From Achatina immaculata (Eukaryota; Mollusca; Gastropoda; Stylommatophora; Achatinidae): a stretch of 64,000 nt of DNA. Below, in pieces: positions 22,228-33,365 of the stretch. Location: contig CM019713.1 of NCBI GenBank assembly GCA_009760885.1, positions 22,018,427 through 22,082,426 of the forward strand, given 5' to 3'. Every line of letters begins with the position of its first letter. Positions within the stretch are counted from its first letter, which is position 1. The notes under the pieces were generated by a model, which was not told the DNA's origin, made no database searches, and saw only the letters and a program-made list of their open reading frames with translations. The translations under genes and the position numbers were made by a program.

Positions 22228-22688
22228 CTGATCTGAAATTTCTCTGATCCATCACTCAAACGTAGCATCAAAATTAGCATTTAAATTATTAAATACATTT
22301 ACTCACTATATGAACATTATACTTACATTTTACTCCAGTATACTTGCACTTTGTACCAACTAAATAATTATAAATCATCATCATCATCATCATCATGTGC
22401 CGTGCCGACTGGTGTTGGCTATTATGTTTCTTCACAGTACACAGTTCAGTTGGTGATCTCCTCTCACACCATCCCGTCAGATTGTCCAGTATCATTTCTC
22501 TTGGTCTTCCTCTTGATCTTCTTCCTTCTATTTTTCCTGTTGTTATAATATTTTCAATGCTCCCTCTTCTCATTGCATGTCCTATGAAAGTACATTGTCT
22601 CTCTCTCTCTTATCTTTTTGACAAGATTTTTTGTCTCTCCAGCTCTTCTCATACATTCTTCATTAGTTATTTTTGCTGTCCAGGGGAT

Positions 22689-23054
22689 TCACAACATTCT
22701 TCTAATAGACCACATTTCTACTGCTTCCAATGATTGTTGTTCAGACCTGCCTATTGTCCATGATTCATTTCCATATAACAAGATAGGTTCAATACAGCAT
22801 TTTAGGACTCGTTTTCTAACATTCATTGATAAGGATGTGTTGCATAATATGTTTCTCATTCTCTGAAATGCAGTCTTTGCTTGGCCTATTCTGTTCCTAA
22901 TTTCCGTTCTGCATTTTCCATCTGAAGTTATTACTGCTCCAAGGTATTTGAATTTCTGCACCTGTTTTAGAATAGTTCCGTTTAATTTTATACTGCATGT
23001 TGGTGGATTCTGTTTCTTAGATACAACAATTGTCTCTGTCTTTTTGATGTTCAA
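22689..23054 (-). pseudogene. Family B post-RT region fragment
   Basis: 121 residues starting NIKKTETIVVSKKQNPPTC and including [13 protein letters not shown] and [16 protein letters not shown]. Matches the region after the catalytic box in 18517-19380. Confidence 0.85.
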
Positions 23055-23475
23055 AGTAAGGCCTTTCTGTTCACTTCCTTTAGAGACAAGAGATTTTGCA
23101 GGTCTTGTTGGTTCTCAGTTATCAGTGCTGCGTTGTCAGCATACCGAAGGTTGTTAATATTGTATCCTCTAATTTTTATGCCTGGTTCTGTGATGATCGT
23201 TCTTAGAACATTCTCGCTGTACAGAGAAAAAATGTCTGGAGATAGTACACATCCTATTTTATAGGTTGATATTTTTCAGTTGTATTTTCAACTCGAATTG
23301 CTGCTTCTTGCTGCCAGTAAAGATGTTTTACAATCCTCAGGTCTTTGCCGTCTATATTGATGTCATCAAGTATTTTAATAATTTCAGTATGTTTCACCTT
23401 GTCAAATGCCTTGGTGTAATCAATGAAGCATAAGTAGAGATCTTTCTGTACTTCTAAAGCTCTTTCTGTTAGTGT

Positions 23476-23763
23476 TCATAAAGCATAAATGGCATTATGT
23501 GTTCCCTTTCCTTCAACAAATCCAAACTGTTCATCTGCTATTTCCATTTTTATCCTTTTCCTTGTTCTCATAATAATTCTCAGAAGTAACTTCGTTATTT
23601 GACATGAGAGGCTGATAGTCCGGTGGTCATTACATTCTTTTGCACCTGGTTTCTTTGGTAGTGCTTTAAACGTGGATTTAAGCAGGTCACTGGGCATATA
23701 ACCACTATTGTAAATGTCATTCAGTAACTTGGTTATTATTTTTATTCCTATCTCCTCTAGCAC
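23476..23763 (-). pseudogene. Family B N-terminal RT fragment
   Basis: 95 residues: [20 protein letters not shown] is the start of the RT domain, followed by [18 protein letters not shown] and [18 protein letters not shown] (blocks 1-2). Continuous with 22689-23054 in other frames. Confidence 0.85.
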
Positions 23764-23805
23764 TTCTATTTCTTCTATTGTTATATTATCAGGCCCAGTC
23801 GCTTT

Positions 23806-24090
23806 TCATTTCTTCGTGTGTTTGATGGCATCTATGATTTCGTCTTCAAGTATTGGTGGTCCATCACAGCTTTCTGTATCTGGTGTTAATTCTGGTCTTT
23901 CTCCTCCGTATAGCTCACCGTTGTACTCTGTCCACCTGTCCACAATGTCTTCTTTTCCCATTAACATTTTACCTTCTTTTGATTTCAGGCATCCTGTGGT
24001 ATATTTTGTTTTCCTGCCTGTGAGTTCACTAATTCGTTTGTGCATGTTTTTGCTGTCTTTATTATGGCAGCCTTCTATTTGTCTGTTCAT
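23806..24090 (-). pseudogene. Family B inter-domain fragment
   Basis: 94 residues with DIVDRWTEYNGELYGGERPE and PPILEDEIIDAIKHTKK, the conserved stretch before RT seen again at 56264-56767. Confidence 0.85.
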
Positions 24091-24252
24091 TTAACCACAC
24101 TTCCTTTGCTTCTCTGCATTTGCGTCTTATTTCTTTATTTATCCTGCTATATTTTTCTTGGTTATTTTTACTCCTCTTGTCCATCAGCACCAAGATGTTA
24201 TCTGTCATCCATTTATTTTTAGGGGCTTTTTTTCGGTGGTATTATCTCATTA

Positions 24253-25016
24253 CAGTATTGCTGTCCACAACACAAAAAGGAATGGAAAAACTAATTATGT
24301 CAGTCAGCAAGAACAGCGAAGAGCAGAACCTCTATCTTAATGCAAAGAAAACTAAATTGATGACAACTGACAAAACAAACAAGGCAACTGAAATAAGTAT
24401 CAATGAGGAAAAACTGGAAGAAGTGGAGAGTTTTGAATATCTTGGATCACTACTAACTAATAATGGAGATACAATTAGGGAAATTAAAAGGAGGACATCT
24501 ATCGCTCTTCAGAAAGTAAAACAACTAAAGAATCTGCGGAGAGGAGCAGACAGAACCACAAAAATAAGATTTTTAAGGGCATGCATCTTTCCCATCGCAA
24601 CATATGCCTGTGAGACCTGGACACTTAACAAAACAGCTGAGAAACACATAAATGCCTTTGAATGTAAATGCTACAGAAGAGTTCTCCAAATATCGTGGAC
24701 ACAAAAAAGAACAAATATATATATACTACAAGAGCTTAATATTGAAGAAGGCTGGCTAGTGAAGAGGATTAAAGAGAGAAAACTTAAATATTTTGGACAC
24801 ATTAAACGTCATGATAATTTAGAGAAGACCGTATTGGAAGGATACATAATGGGAAAAAGAAAAAGAGGAAGACCAAGACGAAGATGGCTGCAAGACATCG
24901 TTGACGATCTGGAAATGGATGCAACAGCAGCAGGCCATCTTGCTCACAACCGAGAAGCCTACAGGAGTGCTGTTTGGGAGGCAAAGTTCCGCAAGGGACA
25001 TGCAAATGAATGAATG
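24253..25016 (+). mobile_element. Family D non-LTR element, 5'-truncated
   Basis: It starts just after the RT catalytic box (LLSTTQKGMEKL) and ends in an AAATGAATGA tail. It is flanked by a perfect 12-bp repeat ATTATCTCATTA at 24241-24252 and 25017-25028. Because that duplication spans the 5' junction of the family B copy, D inserted after B. Confidence 0.93.
24258..25013 (+). pseudogene. Family D post-RT/C-terminal ORF
   Basis: About 250 residues in one frame: VESFEYLGSLLTNNGDTIRE, FPIATYACETWTLNKTAEKH, GWLVKRIKERKLKYFGHIKR, KRGRPRRRWLQDIVDDLEMD, ending GHANE. This is the best-preserved D C-terminus here. No RT catalytic residues are included. The upstream part of the annotated open frame (24120-24257) is antisense family B. 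Confidence 0.88.
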
Positions 25017-25221
25017 ATTATCTCATTATAAATAATACATAAACAATATTTTAAACAATTATGGCTATGATGTAAAAAGGAGGTAAACCAACAGAACTGC
25101 CAGCCCTACAGAACTACATGTGGCTCATGAGTCGCCGCTGTGCCACCACTTGATCCATGCATTAATAAAAGTGTTTACTTATGTCAAGGGTTCCAAAACT
25201 TTTTTTTCAGATGTTATTCTC

Positions 25222-25242
25222 TCCCCCCCCCCCCCCCCCCCC
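25222..25242. repeat. (C)n homopolymer
   Basis: About 20 consecutive C residues. Length in assemblies is likely unreliable. Confidence 0.95.
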
Positions 25243-25267
25243 AGCAGTTAAAAACCTTCACACATTT

Positions 25268-25678
25268 CTAACATTTCACATAATCTATACATGTTACGCT
25301 GACATCACAGGACATTTTCGTGGATTCCAAGTTGAGAACTGATGACATAGGCAACTTCCTTTCTCTTTTCTGGTTTCTAACACTGCAGATAGCGGTTGGG
25401 ATCAGCTTACTATGCGGAGATAGTGAGTGTGGCATTCTTGGTACTGGAGTTTTGTGAAGTTTCAGTAATGACCTGGATTTCGAAAGTGTCCAGAGATTGC
25501 GGCCTGCACGTGGAGTCTTTACAGCTGGTGACAGCGACAAACCCACAAACATCGTGCGACATGGATGGTTAGCACGCACATCTTTTTCTGGCTGCTGGCT
25601 TGAGCGATGGAACAGAAATGTCCTGACTTCATTGACGCTATCTCTGAGACCAAGCTCAAGATCAGCCTCTCCTCTTTT
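25268..25678 (-). CDS. Candidate exon of the minus-strand gene
   Basis: After a minus-strand acceptor TCTGATCAGACAG, a phase 0 frame is open for 136 codons to a TAG at 25268. It starts KRGEADLELGLRDSVNE, then becomes basic and Ser/Pro-rich (HRSSQQPEKDVR, KTPRAGRNLWTLSKSRSLLK). The local GC content is clearly higher than in the flanks. The phase agrees with the preceding exon 38660-38971 and the following exon 4963-5095 if a phase 0 donor inside the frame (for example AGC|GTAACA near the end) is used. The exact 3' end is unknown. A plus-strand frame (25497-25754) is also open, so this is a candidate only. Confidence 0.4.
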   Translation of the reverse strand, partial: KRGEADLELGLRDSVNEVRTFLFHRSSQQPEKDVRANHPCRTMFVGLSLSPAVKTPRAGRNLWTLSKSRSLLKLHKTPVPRMPHSLSPHSKLIPTAICSVRNQKRERKLPMSSVLNLESTKMSCDVSVTCIDYVKC

Positions 25679-25819
25679 CTGTCTGATCAGATACCACGCT
25701 GAGATAAATCATCTTACACTAATAACACTGACTGATGATTATGTGTGTGACTGAGCTAACTGAACACATGTCATTTTATCATGAACATTTGGGGTTATAT
25801 AGAAATGGCTGATATTTCT

Positions 25820-25925
25820 CCCCCCCCCCCCCCACACACACACCACACACACACACCACACACACACACACCACACACCACACACACCACACACACACAC
25901 ACCACACCACACACACACACACACA

Positions 25926-25976
<51 letters not shown>

Positions 25977-26058
25977 ACACACACACCACACCACCACCAC
26001 ACACACACACACACACCACACACACACACACACACCACACACACACACACACACACAC

Positions 26059-26101
<43 letters not shown>

Positions 26102-26132
26102 ACACACACACACACACACACACCACACCACA

Positions 26133-26170
<38 letters not shown>
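25820..26170. repeat. (C)n then (CA)n/(CCA)n microsatellite
   Basis: A 13-C run followed by about 335 bp of CA repeats with frequent CCA interruptions. Long frames on both strands are artefacts. Confidence 0.99.
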
Positions 26171-26768
26171 TTGCAGAATTTACATGTGGAAATGTGGAAA
26201 TAAGTGGCATGAAAACTGCATTCAAATCCATATTAATACATCATATTTTCGATTAATATGAGGAGTGACCAGACCAGCATCCTTCACGTATGCTTCTATA
26301 CAGACCAGTAAGTGGCAGTAACTGACAGTTAATCTCCTATATAAATTGCCATGCGGTTGTAAATCTTTGTAAACCAGCGTGGGCCAGTTTTGCTTTGTTT
26401 TGTTTTCACTTGTTCCTCTATGCAGGCCAGCATGTGGTTGTAATAGTCAGTGATACATCTTTGTAAACCACCACGTGGTTATATTGGTCAGTTATACCTC
26501 AATGCTGATGCATTCCATTCGTGTTGTGTGAGTGCGTGCGTCTTTCCTTCAGTTTAAGGTCAAAATTTGTGTACAGATGTTAGAGACAGTACATTGAAAC
26601 ATGGCAGTCACATCCGAGTGAAGTTCTAAACGAAAGTCCAAACTGTTGGACAAGGGCCTAGAGGAACTGTTTACAAAAGAAGATGTACACTATTTTGTCA
26701 AATACGATAAGAAGGAAATGTGAAATTTTGTTTGTGCGTGGGTGCGTGTGTGTTTTTTTAACACACAC

Positions 26769-26810
<42 letters not shown>

Positions 26811-27057
26811 TGCATTCATTTTTTGTATAATGCTACAGCTGCATTGCTGGCTGTCCATCTCGACTTGGCCAGTTTCTGCTGGTGGTCATTGGTCAGTCAG
26901 TCGTTCCTCCCCTTTCCTTCACAAATCTATCACATATTTGCTCTATCACTATTGGGTGTTGGGGGTAACTTTGGAGTATTTGACAAATCCACAACATAAC
27001 AAACATTTTTTTCAGTAACTGTACAGGCGATTTCTTGTTTGCTTTGAGCAATGTCTG
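26171..27057. other. Intron sequence with a (GA)n run; no gene seen
   Basis: 26761-26809 is a CA/GA microsatellite. Around 26300-26480 a phrase of the type TTTGTAAACCAGCGTGG / TTTGTAAACCACCACGTGG is loosely repeated. Otherwise nothing recognisable. Confidence 0.4.
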
Positions 27058-27246
27058 TTACTTGCCATCATTCCCAGACTTTATTTCTTCTACCCAAACT
27101 TCTCTTTCCACCTTTCCTAGCAGTCTTTCACAAGTTTCCGTCACAGTGAGTTGTAACTCATCAGTTGCTATTATCAGTGCCTGATTAGTCAAATCTAAGG
27201 ATAGACAGTAGCGCGACAATCTGTCAAACTTTATGATCTTGCTCAT
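27058..27246 (-). CDS. Possible small exon, unidentified
   Basis: A 62-codon minus-strand frame with protein-like composition (FDRLSRYCLSLDLTNQ, LTVTETCERLLGKVEREVW), predicted mostly helical and acidic at the end. There is no clean polypyrimidine acceptor, and the only donor-like site is a GC type (GATG|GCAAGT). It could equally be a fragment of an unrecognised transposon. Confidence 0.25.
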   Translation of the reverse strand: MSKIIKFDRLSRYCLSLDLTNQALIIATDELQLTVTETCERLLGKVEREVWVEEIKSGNDGK

Positions 27247-27522
27247 GAATCAGATCATCAACGATGACACAGATTCAGTTCAATCGTTAATGAAGTCAGA
27301 GCCGTTTGTTGCTAAAAGAAATTGTCAGTGTTAACAAAACTTTATCAAACTCAGCATTTGACAAATTTCTGTTTCATGCAAATGGCTGTAGAGGGCAAGA
27401 TACCACCCTCTTCTGTGAATACAGATTGTGATGTTTTTATCACACCACATATACGAGTAAGTATTATCTAAACATACCGTGGCACATATATTGCACACTT
27501 TTTTTATCCTTAATATAAGCAT
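27247..27522. other. No gene recognised
   Basis: AT-rich intron sequence with no tandem repeat or element visible. Confidence 0.35.
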
Positions 27523-27534
27523 GGTAAACATTCT

Positions 27535-28077
27535 CATCATCATCAGGTGCCGTACCGACTGGTGTTGGCTATTATGCTTCTCCACAGTACACGATCCTTC
27601 ATGCAGGCCATCAGTTCAGTTGGTGATCTCCTCTCACACCATCCCGTCAGACTGTCCAGTATCATTTCTCTTGGTCTTCCTCTTGATCTTCTTCCTTCTA
27701 TTTTTCCTGTTGTTATAATATTTTCAATGCCCCCTCTTCTCATTGCATGTCCTATGAAAGTACATTGTCTCTCTCTTATCTTTTTGACAAGAGTTTTTGT
27801 CTCTCCAGCTCTTCTCATACATTCTTCATTCTTCATTAGTTATTTTTGCTGTCCAGGGGATTCGCAACATTCTTCTAATAAACCACATTTCTGCTGCTTC
27901 CAATGATTTTTGTGCAGACCTGCCTATTGTCCATGATTCACTTCCATATAACAAGATAGGTTCAATATAGCATTTTAGGACTCGTTTTCTAACATTCATT
28001 GATAAGGATTTGTTGGCTAATATGTTTCTCATTCTCTGAAATGCAGTCTTTGCTTGGCCTATTCTGTTCCTAATTTC
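27535..28077 (-). mobile_element. Family B non-LTR 3' fragment
   Basis: C-terminal half of family B on the minus strand (frames 27826-28086 and 27543-27836) with a short (TGA)n tail. A perfect 12-bp duplication GGTAAACATTCT flanks it at 27523-27534 and 28078-28089. A small ATTCTTC duplication at about 27828 breaks the frame. Confidence 0.93.
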
Positions 28078-28089
28078 GGTAAACATTCT

Positions 28090-28624
28090 GCATACATAAA
28101 ACTGGACATTAAAAAAATGTTCCTTAGAACTACTGAATCAACAACGAACTGATGCAGAATGCTGAAAGCACTTCATATGTTTAATAAAAATCAGATCTGA
28201 AAATACTATACATGTGTGAATTAATTCTAGACCTTCAGTAATAACATAACAACAGAAAGACGTTATGATAACACAAAGTCATATTATATTTTACTCTCTT
28301 AATGGAATGACATTTACTATTTTTAAATGACAATGCACTTGGCCACAGCCTCGCTTTGGTTCCTAACAAATGTGTCAAGTGTTCAACTTTCAGTTGAATT
28401 GATTGTACTGCTTCAGGAGTAAAATGTGAACCCAGTCAGTTATATACAAGTAAATACCCTAAACATGGCACTACTTCCACAGTCATGTTGTAGGCAGGAT
28501 ATCTAAAAAATAGACTGAAGGTTACCATCAGTAAAAGATAATCAGAGAAGTCTGTAGATATAAATTATCTGAAGGGAAGCAGAGGTTCATACTTTTTGTT
28601 TTATACTGCTTGAATTTTCAAGTT
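28090..28624. other. No gene recognised
   Basis: AT-rich intron sequence, no repeat structure or frame of note. Confidence 0.4.
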
Positions 28625-29333
28625 CTCAGCAAAGAGAGTTTTGAAGTCCTTAGCATAAGGGTTTTACAGGCATCAACATGAGAGTTTTAAAGTCCTTAGC
28701 ATAAGAGTTTTACAGGCATCAACATGAGAGTTTTACAGGCATCAACATGAGAGTTTTACAGGCTTCAACATAAGAGTTTTAAAGTCCTTAGCATAAGAGT
28801 TTTACAGGCATCAACATGAGAGTTTTATAGGCATCAACATGAGAGTTTTACAGGCATCAACATGAGAGTTTTACAGACATCAACATGAGAGTTTTACAGG
28901 CTTCAACAAGAGAGTTTTAAAGTCCTTAGCTTAAGAGTTTTACAGGCATCAACATAAGAGTTTTACAGGCATCAACATAAGAGTTTTACAGGCATCAACA
29001 TAAGAGTTTTACAAGCATCAACATAAGAGTTTTACAGGCATCAACATAAGAGTTTTACAGGCATCAACATAAGAGTTTTACAGGCATCAACATAAGAGTT
29101 TTACAGGCATCAACATAAGAGTTTTACAGGCATCAACATGAGAGTTTTACAGGCATCAACATAAGAGTTTTACAGGCATCAACATAAGAGTTTTACAGGC
29201 ATCAACATAAGAGTTTTACAGGCATCAACATGAGAGTTTTACAGGCATCAACATAAGAGTTTTACAGGCATCAACATAAGAGTTTTACAGGCATCAACAT
29301 GAGAGTTTTGAAGTCCTCAGCATAAGAGTTTTT
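28625..29333. repeat. 23-bp minisatellite, about 30 copies (left part)
   Basis: Consensus CATAAGAGTTTTACAGGCAT + CAA. Early units alternate with a variant AAGTCCTTAG in place of ACAGGCATCA. The array is split by a family A insertion and continues at 29904-29970. Confidence 0.97.
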
Positions 29334-29903
29334 TCCTTCAGAAATCTTGAAGGAAAAAAAAAAAGAAAAAACATTTTTTTGTCCTTGTCCATCAAAAATC
29401 TTGAGAACATATGGAATTCAAAAGTTATAAGCACAAAAACAAAGTTAAGATTACTCAATGCAAATGTGATATCAACCTTCATTTATGCATGCGAAAGCTG
29501 GAAATCAACTAAAGAAATAGGTAAGAAATTAGACTCTTTTAAAAACAAATGCCTCAGGAAAATACTTGGTATAAAGTGGGACGAATTCAAGAACAACGCA
29601 GAGATAAGACAGATGAGCAAACAACAACCTGTCTCATGGGCAATCAGAAAAAAAAGATGGACATATGTAGGCCATGTGATGAGAAGAAACAATCAGAGAA
29701 TACAACAAGTTATCAAGTAGAGCACAACAGGCCGAAGAAAAACAGGTCGACCACGTGAAACTCTAAAGAGGACATTGTTAAGTTTGTGCCAGTTTAGTGG
29801 GCATAACATCCTTTGATGAAGTTGAAAGACTCACTGAGAACAGGATAACTTGGCAAGCAACTATGCGAGCCCTATATGACGTTTAATGGCATGGGAAGGA
29901 TGT
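29334..29903 (+). mobile_element. Family A non-LTR 3' fragment inserted in a minisatellite
   Basis: C-terminal region of family A on the plus strand (NLENIWNSKVISTKTKLRLL onward in 29379-29720, then a shifted frame with GRRKTGRPRE) ending in GATGTAAGATGTAAG. Minisatellite sequence ATAAGAGTTTT is on both sides (about 29321 and 29904). This is consistent with an 11-bp target duplication, although the repeat itself contains that word. An A-rich stretch (29350-29372) and a short inverted bit (CTTCAGAAATCTTGAAGG) mark the 5' end. Confidence 0.85.
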
Positions 29904-29975
29904 AAGATGTAAGATAAGAGTTTTACAGGCATCAACATCAACATAAGTTTTAAAGTCCTCAGCATAAGAGTTTCT
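29904..29975. repeat. 23-bp minisatellite, right part
   Basis: ATAAGAGTTTTACAGGCATC units continuing the array at 28625-29333 after the family A insertion. Confidence 0.9.
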
Positions 29976-29991
29976 GTTCCTTACCAACAAT

Positions 29992-30244
29992 GCAAAGAAA
30001 AGATGTGTGATAGGATAAAGAAAAGATGTGTGATAAGATAAAGAAAAGATGTGTGATAGGATAAAGAAAAGATGTGTGATAGGATAAAGAAAAGATGTCT
30101 GATAGCATAAAGAAAAGACATGTGATAAGATAAAGAAAAGATGTGTGATAAGGTAAAGAAAAGACATGTGATAAGATAAAGAAAAGATGTGTGATAAGAT
30201 AAAGAAAAGATGTGTGATAGCATAAAGAAAAGACATGTGATAAG
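29992..30244. repeat. 23-bp minisatellite (AAAGAAAAGATGTGTGATA type), about 11 copies
   Basis: Consensus AAAGAAAAGATGTGTGATAA + GAT with ACATGTG and TCTGATAGCAT variants. Minus-strand frames over it (LFFILSHIFS repeats) are artefacts. Confidence 0.96.
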
Positions 30245-32180
30245 AAGACATTTTGAGCAATTTTGTTTATAACAGGAATAAAAAAAAAAGATGATGAAGA
30301 ACCGTAATCTCAGCTTCGCCAATATGTAAATGTTGATTCTAAAATTGCATACAAAAATAATAAAAATTACCCTGAGAATGATATACAATAAACTTTATCT
30401 GACTATATGAAAAAGTTTTATATTCATAAACATATACTTAAGTTGGAAAATTAAAAATGATCAAGTATGAGTTCAACTAAAAAAAAAAAAAAAACTAAAA
30501 AAAAAAAGAGATGAAGAACTGCCAAGTTAAATACAATGATTTGAAAGATACTCACATTTCCATGCAGGCAGAAGATCACAGATGAAAATGTCAGTTTTAA
30601 ATAAGTGAATGTAAACAGAGATTTTGCACTTAATGATTTCCAACACAACTGTACAGAGATAGTGAGCAAAAATATAATACATGAACCAGAAACAAGTTGT
30701 TTTTTTTTTTCATTTAACAAATACAAGTTAATAATATAATATAATTAATGTGTAAAATTATATATTTCATGTATTCTTGTCTGTGACATTAGCAACTGAT
30801 TAACAGAATTACAGTTTTATTCACAGCTCATGATTTGTTATTCTCAGTTATTTCCTTAGATGTGCCTTATTCTATATTATTATTATAAATATGTTGTCAG
30901 TTTATTGCTTTTTTCCATTTGATTTTAAAAAAGAACATTTCACTACATACAAGGGCATTACTCATGGTAAGATTGATAACAAATTTGTCACAAAGTGTCA
31001 GCACTGTTGATAAAATATATCTAAAAAAATATTAACATATCAACTAAAGTGTCAACATTGTTGACAAAAGGTATCAGAATAAACTGTTAACAGATCATCT
31101 AAAAAAGTCATCACTTCTGACAAAAGATATCAGAATAAACTGTTAACAGATCATAAAAAAATCATCAATTCTAACAAAAGAAATCAGAATAAACTGTTAA
31201 TAGATCATCTAAAAACTCACACTTCTGACAAAACATATTTAAATAATCAGTAACTCTAAAGATGCTGCTTCTGACAACAGATTATTTTCTGTATGTTCTC
31301 TGACTATGTTCCTTGACTCTGTTCTCTGACTCTGTTCCCTGACTCTGTTCCTTTGCCAGTTTTTAGCAAAATGTGTGAAAAATGCCAAGTGTTTGTGATA
31401 CATACAAATACATATGTTATTAAGACTGTAAAGCGGCTTTTTATATGTAATTATATCATGAGATATTGTAAATAAAAATGTAGATAAAAATACATAAACA
31501 AAGAGCAATAGCACATGAATAAGTGAGGAAATAGTTGTACTACAGTAAAACAACATTTCATGTACCACAAACCACTGCCTTCTTGTTTCTTGCAGTCACA
31601 AGGTATTTCTTCAACACAAGAATATGTGATACACAGAAAGTGTTCAGGACAATATTTAAATTATTTTATGTAAGATATAACAGATTGGCATTATTTGCAT
31701 GTGAGAACAAAGCAAGAAATACTTTAGGACTCATCATCATCATCATAGCATCTAAGGTTTGCGCAAGTGAGATTCCACTTTTCTTCTTCTTACTTTCACA
31801 GTTCCAGTTTTCTACCTCTTATTTTCCAGTACACTTAGGGCAAATGCACTTTTATTTTATCTCCTTGTTTTATCTGCTATCTATCATCTTCTTTTTTTAT
31901 TTTTCTTGTACACTTCTTCACCTAAAAAAGTGTTCCAAATGTTCTCATGTATCTCAAAAAAGATAAAAAATATGCATCCAATCATTTATAGTTTCTGCAG
32001 CAACACTGAGTTGGTTCATGTTATTAACAGCCTCTCTTTCTTTTTTTCAGTACTTGCTGCCAGTTTTTTTTTCAGATTATTAAGACAATTTTTAATTAGG
32101 CCATCATTCTTTTCTCTTTAATTGTTCCCATCTCTCTCACACATTTCATTTGGTCTCTCATGGCTTTCTTTGATTCCAAG
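30245..32180. other. Long AT-rich intron stretch, no gene seen
   Basis: A-runs at 30277-30287 and 30479-30510. A 105-bp dispersed repeat lies at 30766-30872 (see the copy at 37744). A degenerate tandem repeat of about 44 bp at 31000-31235 (TGACAAAAGATATCAGAATA...). CTGTTCTCTGACT repeats at 31300-31345. A CAT run at 31730-31748. Short frames are not convincing. Confidence 0.45.
30766..30872. repeat. Dispersed 105-bp repeat, copy 1
   Basis: AGCAACTGATTAACAGAATT and the following sequence through TTTCCTTAGATGTGCCTTATT recur at 37744-37850 with about 90% identity by eye, in the same orientation. No coding frame is shared. Confidence 0.85.
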
Positions 32181-32181
32181 G

Positions 32182-32665
32182 TAGATAGAGGTGTAGTGTA
32201 TTATGTAGTTTTACAAAGTGGCAGAGGGAGTGAGTAAAGTGAGAAAAAACGAATAGAAAGTATGAGAATGTATAAATGAAAAACATACAACATCCAATAT
32301 TTCGGCATGAGCCTTTTTCAAGGATTACATGCACAAACGAGACAAAAACAAATAACTAAATGAAGAACTTATCTTAATATGGCCTATGGCCTCCTCCAGA
32401 AGTAGGAAACAGAGAAATGCGTGTCCACTAGAAGATGCATAGGGACCACGTGGGCCACACAAAAGATAAGCTAATAGAGCCAATCATAAAGAAGAGGTGG
32501 AGAGAGAGAGAGTGAAACAGGTGGTAGAAGGGGGAAGGGAATAGAAACATGATAGCCGCTAGAGGAGAAGGTGTTGGGGGGGGGGGGGGGGGAAGCGGAG
32601 AGATAATGAATGAAGAACATAAACGCCTGCAGGGAGAAAATGTGAAACTGGTGAATAGGACAAAA
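32182..32665. repeat. Inverted arm (left) of Penelope-like copy 2
   Basis: Reverse complement of 33366-33857 with scattered differences and a G-run (32577-32592) against a C-rich stretch in the other arm. Contains the AAATATTGG/CCGAAATAT-type element-end motif. Confidence 0.85.
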
Positions 32666-33082
32666 CTGGTACTCATGCACCACCCTCTTAGATCGGCAGT
32701 TAAAAGCATACTATTTCACCATATCCATCTCCTCCAGACCAAGCCTGATACATGTGAACTTTTTGGGGCACCCCCATTGGTGGCCTACAGATGGGACAAG
32801 AACCTCAGAGACCTTCTAGTTCGAAGTTGACATTTTTTATGGTACCAGACGTTGCAGACGCCGTAGATGCAATACTTATCCATCTGTTGTTGAGGCTAGC
32901 TAGATCTCCTTCCCTAAGTCCACATTATCAGTTCAGGAGGGTTTCACCTGCACTTCACACAATGTTATTTATGCTATTATGTGCAAATGTTGTGGTATGA
33001 AGTACATGGGGAGACCAGTTTATGCTTAGGAGACTGTTTTCGCCAACATCTTAATGATATTTCTAAGAGGGCCTGAATACCT

Positions 33083-33250
33083 GTGGCTAAACATTTTTGC
33101 CTTAGTAACCACAGGAGAAAACAGGACATTTCTGTTAGTGCAATCCGCTCTTGTTCTGCTGATGTACGATCTCGGAGGGTCCTAGAACAGCACCTTATTT
33201 TCTTATTTTTATTGGCTGTCTCCACCCAGCTGGAATTAACAATGTCTTCA
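33083..33250 (+). pseudogene. Penelope-like C-terminal fragment
   Basis: AKHFCLSNHRRKQDISVSAI and RSRRVLEQHLIF match the end of the GIY-YIG domain in copy 1 (NYFNGPNH... DRSRLVLDNPRI). Preceded by an in-frame TGA, so decayed. Confidence 0.75.
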
Positions 33251-33365
33251 GCCTTCTGTAACTTCTTTAGTTTTCCACCCCCCCCCCCTTTTTTTAACTC
33301 TCTTTCTCTTAGCTACCCCTCCCTACCACCACCCTCTTTTCTTCTCTGGCAACATATTGGTGTTT

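Larger units (their letters stand above)
22376..24248 (-). mobile_element. Family B non-LTR element with nested family D insertion at its 5' edge
   Basis: Read on the minus strand from 24248 it runs through the inter-domain region (ELTGRKTKYTTGCLKSKEGK), linker, RT ([18 protein letters not shown] near 23476-23530, then a decayed catalytic region) and C-terminus, to a (TGA)n tail at 22376-22396. Its own target duplication ATTATAAAT lies at 22367-22375 and 25025-25033, the far copy now separated by family D. The endonuclease is missing. Frames are interrupted repeatedly, and a deletion near 23255 removes part of the catalytic-side RT block. Confidence 0.9.

Noticed and set aside
22001..22255. 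Lys/Arg/Gln-rich plus-strand protein (MKQRR repeats) or hydrophobic minus-strand protein
   Set aside because: Both are frames through an 18-bp tandem repeat; the unit length being a multiple of 3 keeps them open.
29883..30388. Membrane protein suggested by repeated LFFILSHIFSLSYH
   Set aside because: Hydrophobic translation of the 23-bp AAAGAAAAGATGTGTGATA array on the minus strand.
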